From NCBI GenBank assembly GCA_027491075.1, contig JAIXWX010000008.1:1-64000 (forward strand): a stretch of DNA of 64,000 bases, given 5' to 3'. This document shows, piece after piece, positions 9,596 to 18,800 of the stretch; position 1 is the first letter of the stretch; the number at the start of each line of letters is the position of its first letter. A program made the translations under genes and the position numbers. Below the pieces are notes generated by a model. The model did no database searches. It saw nothing but the letters and a program-made list of their open reading frames with translations, and was not told the DNA's origin. The stretch comes from Flavobacteriales bacterium. GTDB lineage: Bacteria; Bacteroidota; Bacteroidia; Flavobacteriales_D; Sanyastnellaceae.

Positions 9596-10501
9596 ATGAA
9601 GTTCGGAAAATTAGATCATATTGATGGTTTAGATTGGAGATTGCCTGAAATGCATCCCCAGTCAAGTAGAGTATTTTCAGGAGGTATGGCAACAACATCC
9701 GTATATTCTGGAGGTACTATGTGGAATATTCCTGAATGGGTTGGAAAGGTATATCCGCCAAAAACACCGAAGAAGAATTTTTTGAAGGAGTATGCCAAGC
9801 AATTTTCTACAATAGAATTAAATGCAACGCACTACCGCACTCCAACCCAACAAACCGTTTCTGATTGGCTGGAACAATCGGCTGGAACAATCAAGTTTTG
9901 TCCGAAGTTTCCTCAGTCCATTTCTCATTACAGGAGGTTTTCAAATTGTGAATCCATCACCGATGAATTTCTTGAAGCGATATTGAACTTTAAGGATGCT
10001 CTTTCATTTAGCTTTATTCAATTACCAGAAAATTTGGGGCTGAGCAGACAGAAAGAGTTGTTGAATTATTTAAGATACTTGCCTAGAGACATGCATTTTG
10101 CGTTAGAGCTTAGACATTCTGAATGGTTTCAAGGTTCAGCCAGTGCCGAGGAAGTCTGGTCTGCAATGGAGGAATTAAATATTACTTCGATAGTTAGCGA
10201 CACAGGCGGTAGAAGAGATGCGGTGCATATGCGGTTTACCGCGCCAAACATCATAGTCCGCTTCGGAGGCAACAATCTACATGCAAGCGATTATGAACGA
10301 TTAAACGATTGGATAAGAGTTATTGAAGGATTTGCTAATTGTGGATTGATAGAGTTTCAACTTTGGATGCATCAAACCAACAGTCTTTTGACACCAGAGA
10401 CGTTGATTTATTTCAGTCAGGCATTGAAAAAGCAAGTGGGGATATTTTGCCAAGCTCCGACGATTGTGGCACCAGGCACCCTGGACTTGTTTTCACACTG
10501 A
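9596..10501 (+). CDS. DUF72 (YecE-like) family protein
   Basis: This 301-residue protein shows DUF72 features: SGGTMWNIPEWVGKVYPP near residue 40, the ELNATHYRTPT segment, KFCPKFPQSISH, FIQLPENL and ALELRHSEWF. DUF72 proteins are TIM-barrel-like soluble proteins of unestablished biochemical function. The N-terminus is about 30 residues longer than typical members. The ATG at 9596 is the only plausible start. It is followed by a hairpin terminator shared with ftsZ. Confidence 0.85.
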   Translation: MKFGKLDHIDGLDWRLPEMHPQSSRVFSGGMATTSVYSGGTMWNIPEWVGKVYPPKTPKKNFLKEYAKQFSTIELNATHYRTPTQQTVSDWLEQSAGTIKFCPKFPQSISHYRRFSNCESITDEFLEAILNFKDALSFSFIQLPENLGLSRQKELLNYLRYLPRDMHFALELRHSEWFQGSASAEEVWSAMEELNITSIVSDTGGRRDAVHMRFTAPNIIVRFGGNNLHASDYERLNDWIRVIEGFANCGLIEFQLWMHQTNSLLTPETLIYFSQALKKQVGIFCQAPTIVAPGTLDLFSH

Positions 10502-10507
10502 AATAAA

Positions 10508-10538
10508 AAAAGCCGGAACAGAGTGATCCGGCTTTCTT
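10508..10538. terminator. Bidirectional terminator between the DUF72 gene and ftsZ
   Basis: The stem AAAGCCGGA / TCCGGCTTT has an A-rich run on its left side, so it can act as a rho-independent terminator on the minus strand (ftsZ) and more weakly on the plus strand. It lies between two convergent stop codons. Confidence 0.75.
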
Positions 10539-10561
10539 CTCGAAAATTTGCAGGTTTCGAA

Positions 10562-12184
10562 TTAATCCACGTTGTCGTGGAGGAATGAATTGTTGTCTCT
10601 TAATTCTGTTCTCTTTTCACCATTCTCATTCGTAAATTCATCCAATGTGAATTTAGAAACCACACTTTCGTTGCTCTTCTGAACATTTTCTAGAGAAACT
10701 TTTCTTCTCAAATAGGCAGGTTCGTTTTCGAGATCGTTCAATCCACTTGGAGACTTGAGCTTCAAGGTAAACTCTTTGATCTTCATTTCGCGATCCTTAT
10801 TTCTTGCAATCATCTCTGCTCTTGCTGGGCGATCGCTGATAGCGGTAGTATTTTCCTTTAGAAAGAATGTGTCACTAGGTTGTGAGGATTTATTGAGAAC
10901 CTCATTTTTCACCTCGTCGTTTAAAGCGATATAATTTGGTTTTTCAAATGAAGAAGGTTCTTCGCTTTTTAACTTTAAAGTAGAAAGCTCAGGTATGTCA
11001 TCATTTTGAAAGAGGCTAGGCTGAGGAGTTGCTGACTTTAAGAAAGGTTCGCTGGATTCAATAGCCTCCTCTTGCTTTTGAGCAATTGGTTCTACTGGCT
11101 TTACTTCCTCTGTAGGTTTCGATACTTTGTTTGTTACTTCAACTACACCAGAGTCGAGCATGTGCTTAACGGGCTCTTGTTGTGTTTCTTGAAGCGGCAC
11201 GATGCTTTCAAGTGATTTGCCTTTAAAGCCAGTAGCGATTACAGTTACACAGATATCTTCTCCGAGATTGGCGTCATGGCCATATCCCCAGATTACCTCG
11301 GCATTCATTCCAGCTTGTTCTTGAATATGATCAGTTATTTCACTGATTTCATCCATGAGTAATTCGTCTGAGCCGAATGTAACGTTCAAGAGAATAAAGT
11401 TGGCGCCGTGGATATCGCTATCGTTGAGAAGCGGAGACTCCAATGCCGTTTGGATTGCGCGAATCGCTCTGCCTTCACCACTTGCTTTTCCGCTACCCAT
11501 AATCGCATATCCGCTGTCTTTCATGACCGTTTTAACGTCATTCATATCCACGTTCACGGTTCCAGTGATCGTGATTACTTCAGCAATCCCTTTTGCTGCG
11601 GTGCAAAGCACTTCATCCGCATGGCTGAACGCCTGCTTAAGCGTTAGGTTGCCATATAGTTCGCGCAATTTATCGTTGCGAATAATGAGCAGCGTATCTA
11701 CGGCTTCTCTCATTTCTTTGAGACCGAATTCTGCTTGAACAGATCTTTTTCTCCCTTCAAATACAAATGGGATGGTGACAATACCGACGGTAAGGATCCC
11801 CATGTCTTTTGCAATCTTAGCAATGACCGGTGCGGCGCCCGTTCCCGTTCCACCCCCCATACCAGCAGTTACAAAAACCATGTTGGTATTGGTTGAAAGC
11901 AACTCTCTTACCTCCTCAAGGCTTTCAATGGCAGCATTTTTTCCTACTTCAGGAATGGAACCCGCGCCTCTTCCTTCTGTAAGGGTAGATCCAAGCTGTA
12001 CTTTACGAGGCACTGAACTCTTGTCTAGTGCTTGAGAATCCGTGTTGCAGACAATGAAGTCTACACCTGTAATTCCTTGTTCGTACATATAATTAACAGC
12101 GTTGGAACCGCCGCCTCCTACACCAATTACTTTGATGATTGAGGAGTTTTCTCTTGGAAGGTCAAATCTCAATGAGTTTTCCAT
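10562..12184 (-). CDS. ftsZ: Cell division protein FtsZ
   Basis: FtsZ is the tubulin-like GTPase that forms the division ring. This 540-residue protein has the GTP-binding motif [11 protein letters not shown] (residues about 108-118), the N-terminal [13 protein letters not shown] and the catalytic-loop region NVDMNDVK. The core ends near residue 320. It is followed by a long polar linker of about 190 residues and a conserved C-terminal peptide ending [10 protein letters not shown], which recruits division partners. The long linker is typical of Bacteroidota. The gene stands alone: no ftsA, ftsQ or mur gene is next to it. The 184 bp to the divergent GGGP synthase gene should hold its promoter, but no clean TAnnTTTG box is seen on this strand. 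Confidence 0.97.
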   Translation of the reverse strand: MENSLRFDLPRENSSIIKVIGVGGGGSNAVNYMYEQGITGVDFIVCNTDSQALDKSSVPRKVQLGSTLTEGRGAGSIPEVGKNAAIESLEEVRELLSTNTNMVFVTAGMGGGTGTGAAPVIAKIAKDMGILTVGIVTIPFVFEGRKRSVQAEFGLKEMREAVDTLLIIRNDKLRELYGNLTLKQAFSHADEVLCTAAKGIAEVITITGTVNVDMNDVKTVMKDSGYAIMGSGKASGEGRAIRAIQTALESPLLNDSDIHGANFILLNVTFGSDELLMDEISEITDHIQEQAGMNAEVIWGYGHDANLGEDICVTVIATGFKGKSLESIVPLQETQQEPVKHMLDSGVVEVTNKVSKPTEEVKPVEPIAQKQEEAIESSEPFLKSATPQPSLFQNDDIPELSTLKLKSEEPSSFEKPNYIALNDEVKNEVLNKSSQPSDTFFLKENTTAISDRPARAEMIARNKDREMKIKEFTLKLKSPSGLNDLENEPAYLRRKVSLENVQKSNESVVSKFTLDEFTNENGEKRTELRDNNSFLHDNVD

Positions 12185-12356
12185 GGGGCCTTGATGATTT
12201 ATGCGTTGTTTATCAGCCGAATACTATTCGAATGATAGATGTCTTTACTAACTTCGAAGAAACTACCATTTTTCTTTTCGAAAACGGTGAGTTTTGAAAA
12301 GAGTGAACGTAGGAGTGTTAGTAAATGTGTGTTTAGTTTTGCTTGAGAAAGTTGCC

Positions 12357-12364
12357 TAACTTTG
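12357..12364 (+). promoter_or_regulatory. Promoter -7 box (TAACTTTG) for GGGP synthase; predicts a leaderless mRNA
   Basis: TAACTTTG is an exact TAnnTTTG match, and four bases (ACCT) separate it from the ATG at 12369. A TTTTG at 12337-12341 may serve as the -33 element, although the 15-bp spacing is shorter than usual. Confidence 0.6.
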
Positions 12365-12368
12365 ACCT

Positions 12369-13118
12369 ATGAACGCAGTGCTTCCATCACTTATAAACCT
12401 TCGCAAATCGCGGAAAAAAGCGCTCGCCGTTTTAGTTGACCCTGATAAACTATCTTCTAACGAACAGTTATTAGATATAGCTGAACTTGTGGTGCATAGC
12501 GGCGTAGATTTACTGTTTGTGGGGGGTAGCTTAATGTTGGAAGAGCATTTTCGAGAAGCAGTAAGAGTTCTCAAATCAAAAGTGAAAGTACCGGTGGTAT
12601 TGTTTCCTGGAAGTCCTTTGCAAGTGGTACCTGGAGCTGATGCAATTCTATTCTTATCTCTTATTAGTGGTAGAAATCCTGAGTTGCTCATTGGCCACCA
12701 TGTGCTTGCTGCACCGGCAATTCGAAAATGGAATATGGAAGTTATACCAACCGGATATATGCTTATAGACGGTGGCCGTCCCACAAGTGTGTCCTATGTA
12801 AGTCAAACCCTCCCAATTCCAAACAACAAACCGGATATCGCCGTGGCAACGGCTTTAGCGGGTGAGATGCTGGGTTTGAAGTGCATTTATATGGATGCGG
12901 GAAGTGGCGCTGAAAACCCGATTTCACCAGAAATGATAAACGCAGTGAGCAGTGAGGTTAACCTACCGCTTATTGTAGGTGGAGGTCTACGTGATGAGAA
13001 ATCAATCCAACAAGCTTTCACCGCGGGAGCTGACGTGGTAGTCGTTGGAAATGCTATTGAAAACGAACCTGAATTGCTTTTTTCTTTCTCAGAAATTAAA
13101 GATAAAAATTATAAATAA
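12369..13118 (+). CDS. Geranylgeranylglyceryl phosphate synthase (GGGPS/PcrB family)
   Basis: The family makes an ether bond between sn-glycerol-1-phosphate and a polyprenyl diphosphate. The 249-residue TIM-barrel protein shows the family motifs VDPDKL (residues about 24-29), a central FPGSPLQV..ADAILFLSLISGRNPELLIG segment, PTGYMLIDGG, MDAGSGA, IVGGGLRD and VGNAIE. GGGPS is known in archaea and also in several Bacteroidota, where its in vivo product is less clear. It is followed 10 bp later by 3-hydroxyanthranilate dioxygenase on the same strand. No downstream ether-lipid enzymes are present in the window. Confidence 0.93.
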   Translation: MNAVLPSLINLRKSRKKALAVLVDPDKLSSNEQLLDIAELVVHSGVDLLFVGGSLMLEEHFREAVRVLKSKVKVPVVLFPGSPLQVVPGADAILFLSLISGRNPELLIGHHVLAAPAIRKWNMEVIPTGYMLIDGGRPTSVSYVSQTLPIPNNKPDIAVATALAGEMLGLKCIYMDAGSGAENPISPEMINAVSSEVNLPLIVGGGLRDEKSIQQAFTAGADVVVVGNAIENEPELLFSFSEIKDKNYK

Positions 13119-13128
13119 CATTACCAAA

Positions 13129-13656
13129 ATGATACGCAGACCATTCAACCTTTCCGCGTGGATTGCTGAGAATAGAAACTTATTGAAACCTCCAGTAGGC
13201 AATAAAAATCTATACACAGAAGCTGGTGATTACATCGTTATGATTGTAGGTGGACCCAACGCCCGAAAAGACTATCATTACAATGAAACGGAAGAGTTGT
13301 TTTATCAGCTTGAAGGTGATGTTAACGTTCGAATACAAGAAGATGGAAGGGCAGTGGATATTCCAATTAAGCAAGGGGAAATGTTTCTATTGCCTGCTGG
13401 AGTGCCACATCAACCGCAAAGAGGTGAAAATACCGTGGGCCTGGTTATTGAAGTGAAACGCAGTGATCGAGAAATGAAGGATGGACTTCTATGGTTTTGT
13501 GACAATTGCAATAACAAACTGCATGAGTCTTATTTTGTTTTAGAAAATATTGAAAAGGACTTTATTCCTCGATTCAAGGCTTTCTATGGAAGTGAAGACT
13601 TGAGAACATGCAAAAATTGTGGAACAGTAATGCCTGTAGATCCTCGATTCGTGTAA
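13129..13656 (+). CDS. nbaC: 3-hydroxyanthranilate 3,4-dioxygenase
   Basis: The enzyme opens 3-hydroxyanthranilate to 2-amino-3-carboxymuconate semialdehyde in the kynurenine route to quinolinate and NAD. The 175-residue cupin has metal ligands in KDYHYNETEELFYQ and LPAGVPHQP, and a C-terminal rubredoxin-like site with CDNCNNK and CKNCG, as in bacterial NbaC. The ATG at 13129 matches the family start MxRRPFNLxxWI; an upstream GTG/ATG extension inside the previous gene is not used. It is probably co-transcribed with the GGGPS gene. Other kynurenine genes are not in the window. Confidence 0.95.
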   Translation: MIRRPFNLSAWIAENRNLLKPPVGNKNLYTEAGDYIVMIVGGPNARKDYHYNETEELFYQLEGDVNVRIQEDGRAVDIPIKQGEMFLLPAGVPHQPQRGENTVGLVIEVKRSDREMKDGLLWFCDNCNNKLHESYFVLENIEKDFIPRFKAFYGSEDLRTCKNCGTVMPVDPRFV

Positions 13657-13680
13657 TTCAAATATATACTCACTACAAAT

Positions 13681-15708
13681 ATGAAGTTCTTTATTCTTGC
13701 ATTTGGGATACTATTTTCCAATTTGTGTAAAGGCCAAGTAGAATCTTATGACGTCTTTATTTTTTCGAACACCGCTTCTCAAGGTCCCACCAACGTGTCG
13801 TGGCAATTAAGAAATGAATCGAATGTCATTTTGTTTAGTGGAGCTCTCTCATTTAGTGTGGATGTCAACTCCTACACTATTCCAGTGGAACTGGAGCAAG
13901 GTTGTTATGAGCTGCGATTGGTTGGAAACGGGCAGTCGAACCCATCGAGCTTTTATGGAAATATTCAGCAGGAAGGGGCGGTGCTTCCTCCAACTTCTAA
14001 TCTCGTTTTCGGGACACAGGTTTTTGAGTATCCTATTTGTACAACCATTGTTGGAGAGGTGTGCAATGCGCAATTTGAGGTGGTTCAATTAGAAAATGGT
14101 CTTATCTCAATAGTAAATCAAAGCACGTCTTCTTCAGTCTTAAACTACTCTTGGTTTCTAGGCAATGAAGTCGTCGCGTCGGAGTTAGAAAATCCAGAAT
14201 TTCAATTTACAGCCAACGGCGCGTACTCTGTTTGTCTCTATGCCTATTCAATGACTGAAAATGTTATTACTTGCGAGGATGAATTTTGTCAGCAGGTTGT
14301 CATCGACAATTACTTCAATGAGGATTGTCCTGCTGATTTCTTCTCCAGTGGGGAATGTTCAAATTGGATTTTTGAGCTTGATCAAGTTGGTCCTAATGCT
14401 CAGGTAATCTGGAGTTTTGGAGAAGAAGAAATAGTGGGTGGTAATTTTATACAGTATAATTTCCCCGAGTCGGGAATCTATCAAGTTTGTGCAATCACAG
14501 AAACACCTGATTGTCCTGAAGGCGTGCAGGTTTGTCAAACAATTGAGGTGGATGAGTGCGGGTCTCAGGAGTGTGCCATTGAAATAGTAGCCATCAACCT
14601 TGGCAACAGTACTTTCGAATTTACTGCTTATGGCAGCCCGGAAGTTTATCCGATGTATTGGAATTTTGGTGATGGAGCTACGCTTGCTGCTACTTGGGTT
14701 GTAGAACATGTTTATTCTCAAATCGGTGAATACGAAGTTTGTGCATTTGTCGAAGCTCCTAATTGTGGTATCCCGGTTGGCGATTGTATAACAGTAACAG
14801 TTACTTCAACGAACCCTTGCACCGATGTTAGCATTGGTATCGACAGCTTTATTCAGGATGGAGGGGCAAGTTTTTTTGAATACAGCTTAATAAACGCTAA
14901 TACGGAAAGCGTGCTGTTATCAGGGGTTGCGCAATACTCTATCAATGTTCCTTATTTCGATCTAATGGCTTGTTTGGAGGAGGGTTGCTATGATCTAATT
15001 CTTTGTCCTGGAAGTAATCCGATCAATTGGCAGGCTGTAAATTTATTGGCAACCGGAGGAATCGTTATCAACAGTTGGGATCCCGCTTGCGGAGGAAATG
15101 GTCGTATTTATCATTTATCACTTAATTCAAAATGTGATCAAGGATGTTTGAACAATCTTGTATCGGTAATTCTCGAATCTGAAGTTGAGCCAAATTTGTC
15201 GATTCCAATTCATTTTGAGTTCAACTCTGAATTGATTGAAAACACTTTAGAATTGATTGTGGAGAATGGATTGAGTCAGGATTTAGAGTTTTGCGTTCCA
15301 ATGGATTGCTATGATCTTTCGATAGGAGTTCTTTCAGAGGAGTCGCTGTTAGGAAGTATTGTGGTCCTGTCGGACGGGGAGTTGCTCGTAAACAGTCCTT
15401 TGGAGATTCAAGGAAGTGCTTCATTTCATTTGGAAAACATTCCTGTCGGATTTCCTCAGGGCGTTTCCTGCTTGACCTCCGTTGATGAGAACTTACAAGA
15501 TTCATTGGTGGTCTATCCCAACCCAAGTCAAGGTTGGATGTATTTGGATGGAAATACTCAAGGCATATTTTATATTCATGATATGGGGGGGCGCCTTGTC
15601 GGAAGTCATTCCAAGAGCGAGGGAAACTGGATGGACTTGACGCATCTTGCCCCAGGGGTTTACATAATTCGATCAGGGAGTAATGCGGTTCGAATAATCC
15701 TTGAATAA
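13681..15708 (+). CDS. T9SS-secreted PKD-type surface protein
   Basis: This 675-residue protein has a signal peptide (cut near CKGQ, residue 19). It contains several PKD-like beta-sandwich segments, such as LNYSWFLGNEV, WSFGEEEIV and YWNFGDGATLAATWVVEHVY, with many cysteines. It ends with a clear T9SS type A sorting domain (about residues 600-675): VYPNPSQGWMYL, YIHDMGGRLVG, LAPGVYIIR and ARIILE-like VRIILE. It should be exported by the type IX system and attached or released at the cell surface. It starts 25 bp after nbaC, so it could share the transcript, although the functions are unrelated. Confidence 0.92.
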   Translation: MKFFILAFGILFSNLCKGQVESYDVFIFSNTASQGPTNVSWQLRNESNVILFSGALSFSVDVNSYTIPVELEQGCYELRLVGNGQSNPSSFYGNIQQEGAVLPPTSNLVFGTQVFEYPICTTIVGEVCNAQFEVVQLENGLISIVNQSTSSSVLNYSWFLGNEVVASELENPEFQFTANGAYSVCLYAYSMTENVITCEDEFCQQVVIDNYFNEDCPADFFSSGECSNWIFELDQVGPNAQVIWSFGEEEIVGGNFIQYNFPESGIYQVCAITETPDCPEGVQVCQTIEVDECGSQECAIEIVAINLGNSTFEFTAYGSPEVYPMYWNFGDGATLAATWVVEHVYSQIGEYEVCAFVEAPNCGIPVGDCITVTVTSTNPCTDVSIGIDSFIQDGGASFFEYSLINANTESVLLSGVAQYSINVPYFDLMACLEEGCYDLILCPGSNPINWQAVNLLATGGIVINSWDPACGGNGRIYHLSLNSKCDQGCLNNLVSVILESEVEPNLSIPIHFEFNSELIENTLELIVENGLSQDLEFCVPMDCYDLSIGVLSEESLLGSIVVLSDGELLVNSPLEIQGSASFHLENIPVGFPQGVSCLTSVDENLQDSLVVYPNPSQGWMYLDGNTQGIFYIHDMGGRLVGSHSKSEGNWMDLTHLAPGVYIIRSGSNAVRIILE

Positions 15709-15774
15709 TTGGATTTTGGTTAAATCCGGTTAATAAGATGCCTCGATAGTGTAAAAAGGAGGGGCACATCGACT

Positions 15775-15782
15775 TATCTTCG
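15775..15782 (+). promoter_or_regulatory. Probable -7 box (TATCTTCG) for the DUF2723 gene
   Basis: TATCTTCG matches the TAnnTTTG consensus at seven of eight positions and lies 24 bases before the ATG at 15807, in the 98-bp gap after the T9SS cargo gene. Confidence 0.4.
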
Positions 15783-15806
15783 CCACCATTGTTTTAATTT
15801 TAGGAC

Positions 15807-18800
15807 ATGTCATATAACAGACTGAACATCATCACTGGGTGGTTGCTTTTTGTGTTTGCAACTGCGGTTTATTATCTCACTTTAGAACCGACAATGCCTT
15901 TTTGGGATTGTGGAGAGTTCATAGCATCGGCCTATAAACTCGAAGTGGGGCACCCGCCAGGAGCGCCATTGTTCATGCTGATTGCCAGGCTGTTTTCGGC
16001 TTTTGTAGCTCCCGAGAGCGTTCCATTTATGGTCAATATGTTGTCGGCAATTTCATCGGCTGCTACAATCATGTTTTTGCATTGGACCATTACGCATTTA
16101 GCTAAAAAATTGGCGGGAGAGCTAAACTTAGCGCGCACTTGGGCGGTAATTGGAAGCGGAATCATAGGGTCTATAGCTTACACTTTCAGCGATTCATTTT
16201 GGTTTTCTGCTGTTGAAGGTGAGGTATATGCCATGTCTTCGCTCTTTACAGCAGTGGTCTTTTGGGCTATTTTGAAATGGGAATCGGTGGTGGATGAAAG
16301 GGGATCGCTTCGCTGGATCATTCTTATCGCATATTTGATGGGCTTAAGTATCGGTGTCCACCTATTGAACTTGCTTGCAATTCCAGCCATTGCATTTGTA
16401 TATTACTTCAAGCGCTATGAATTTTCATGGAAGGGTGCAATTGCTACCGCACTGGCTTCATTGGGTTTGCTTTGGCTCATCCAGAGTGGAATCATCATAT
16501 ATGTAGTGAAGCTTGCTGGATTTTTCGAAAGAACCTTTGTAAACAGCATGGGCTTGCCATTTAACACGGGCTTGTGGTTTTACATTGCGCTGTTGGCTGG
16601 CTCTCTAGTTTTTGGAGTTTACTACACGGCGAAAAAGAATAAAGTTGTCTTAAACACGCTCATTCTCGGTTTTGCTGCTGCGGTTATTGGATATACTTCT
16701 TTTGCGACCATCCTTATTCGTTCACAAGCGAATACACCCATGGATGAGAACAATCCTGAAAATCTTTTTGCCCTTTTAAGCTATTTGAATCGTGAGCAAT
16801 ATGGTGATCGTCCGCTTTTATTCGGCCAGTACTTCAACACACCAGAGGATAAACTAGATCCCTACTTGGATGGGGCAGATGTGTGGGTAAAATCATTCAG
16901 TGTAAGAGAAGATAAATCTACCAATAGACTTGTCTTAAGCGCACGTGAGCGCTTTGAGGCGGAAAAGTACGTGGCGGAGCATCCTGATCAAAAATTGAAG
17001 ATTATTGAAGAGTACGTCGAAAGTGGTGAAAAGAAAGAAAGTGTAGTCAACTATCGAAAAGAGTATTCAGGGGTTTTTCCAAGAATGTACAGCAGTCAAG
17101 GAAACCATACTCAACAATACAAAGAGTGGAGCAATTATCGAAATTGGAACACGCCTTCAGGCAGAACCAAGGTAACCGAGGATGAGAATTACATAGCAAG
17201 ATTAGAATACCAGTTACAAAACGCCGAGACACGAGAGGATTTCAACTCGTTGATGCGTGCTTTGGATAAGAAGTACGCGGAAATGGTTCCTACCAAAGGC
17301 GAAGACTTATCGTTCTTTTTCTCCTACCAAATCAATTGGATGTACTGGAGATATTTTATGTGGAATTTTGCAGGAAAACAAGACGACACGCAAGGAAACG
17401 GCGATTTTGTAGATGGCAATTGGCTCTCTGGATTTAATGTAGTCGATGAGGCACGTTTGGGCAGCAGACAGAGTTTACCTGAAATGGAACTCAATAACAA
17501 GGGGTTGAATAAATTCTACTTTTTGCCATTGATCTTAGGATGCATCGGATTGGTGTTCCAATTGCTTCGCAATACGAAAGACTTTTCAGTGGTGGCAATG
17601 CTTTTCCTACTTACGGGCTTGGCTATTGTTATTTACTTGAATCAAACTCCAATGCAGCCTCGCGAAAGGGATTATGCTTACAGTGGTAGCTTTTATGCCT
17701 TTGCCATATGGATTGGGCTTGGTATCTATGGATTGTATTATGCCGCAAATAACATGTCCTGGAAGCAATTGGGGACGCTCGCGGCAATGACTCTCGGAGG
17801 ATCTATTGTTTTGTATGGAATAGAAAGCACTCAAGATGGAGGCGCTGGATTCAGCTTGTCTCTTTTAGTAATGAGCACAATAGCAGTTATTGCATTTGCT
17901 ATTTGCACAGCGATCAACTCTGTTATGAAAGGCGAGTCTATCGTAAAGGCTGGATTGGCTATTGCAATTGGTCTCCCCACCCCTTATGTGATGGGTTCTG
18001 AGGGTTGGGATGATCACAATAGAGAAAATCGCAGAACTGGAATTGATATGGCTATTAACTATTTGAATTCCTTGCAGCCCAACGCAATCATATTCACCAA
18101 TGGCGATAACGATACCTTCCCGCTTTGGTATGCCCAGGAAGTTGAAGGCATTAGAACGGATGTTCGTGTGGTAAATCTTTCTCTACTCAATACGGATTGG
18201 TATATTGATCAAATGAAGAGACGCGCCTACGATAGCGCTCCAGTACCTTTCTTGATACCTGAAAGCAAGTATAGACAAGGTACTCGTGATGTGTTGTTCT
18301 TGGATCCAAAAGATCAAACCAAAGGATTTATGCCTTTGAGCGAGGTAATAGAATTTGCAACCAATGATGCTAACGTTATCAAAAACGGAGATAGAAACAT
18401 TCACTATATTCCGAGCTACATGTTCAGTTTGAAGGTGGATAGCGCAGCACAAGAAATGTTTAAGCCGTTCTTAAAAGATGGCGACTCGTTGGTAACAGAA
18501 ATGAAGTGGGGCTTGGTAGATTCCAAAGGCAATCCTAAATCGTATATCACAAAGTCTCAGCTTCTAATGATGGACTTGCTAAAGAACATGGACTGGTCAC
18601 GTCCCGTGTATTTCGCAGTTACAACGGGCGGTGATGCGTACTTGGGCTTAGAAAGATACTTCCAATTAGAAGGATTGGCTTACCGCTTAACACCCATATT
18701 ACATAAGGTAGCGGATAATCCGAACTTAGAAGGGGGTGTTGCCACCGATTTGATGTATGACAACATGATGAGCAAGTTCCGTTGGGGAAATGTAGATACA

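Noticed and set aside
11355-12035. Plus-strand ORFs of 79-127 codons across ftsZ
   Set aside because: All are antisense frames to the conserved FtsZ core.
15221-15769. A 182-codon minus-strand ORF
   Set aside because: It is antisense to the T9SS cargo gene, whose sorting domain is unmistakable; no motif or signal is seen in it.
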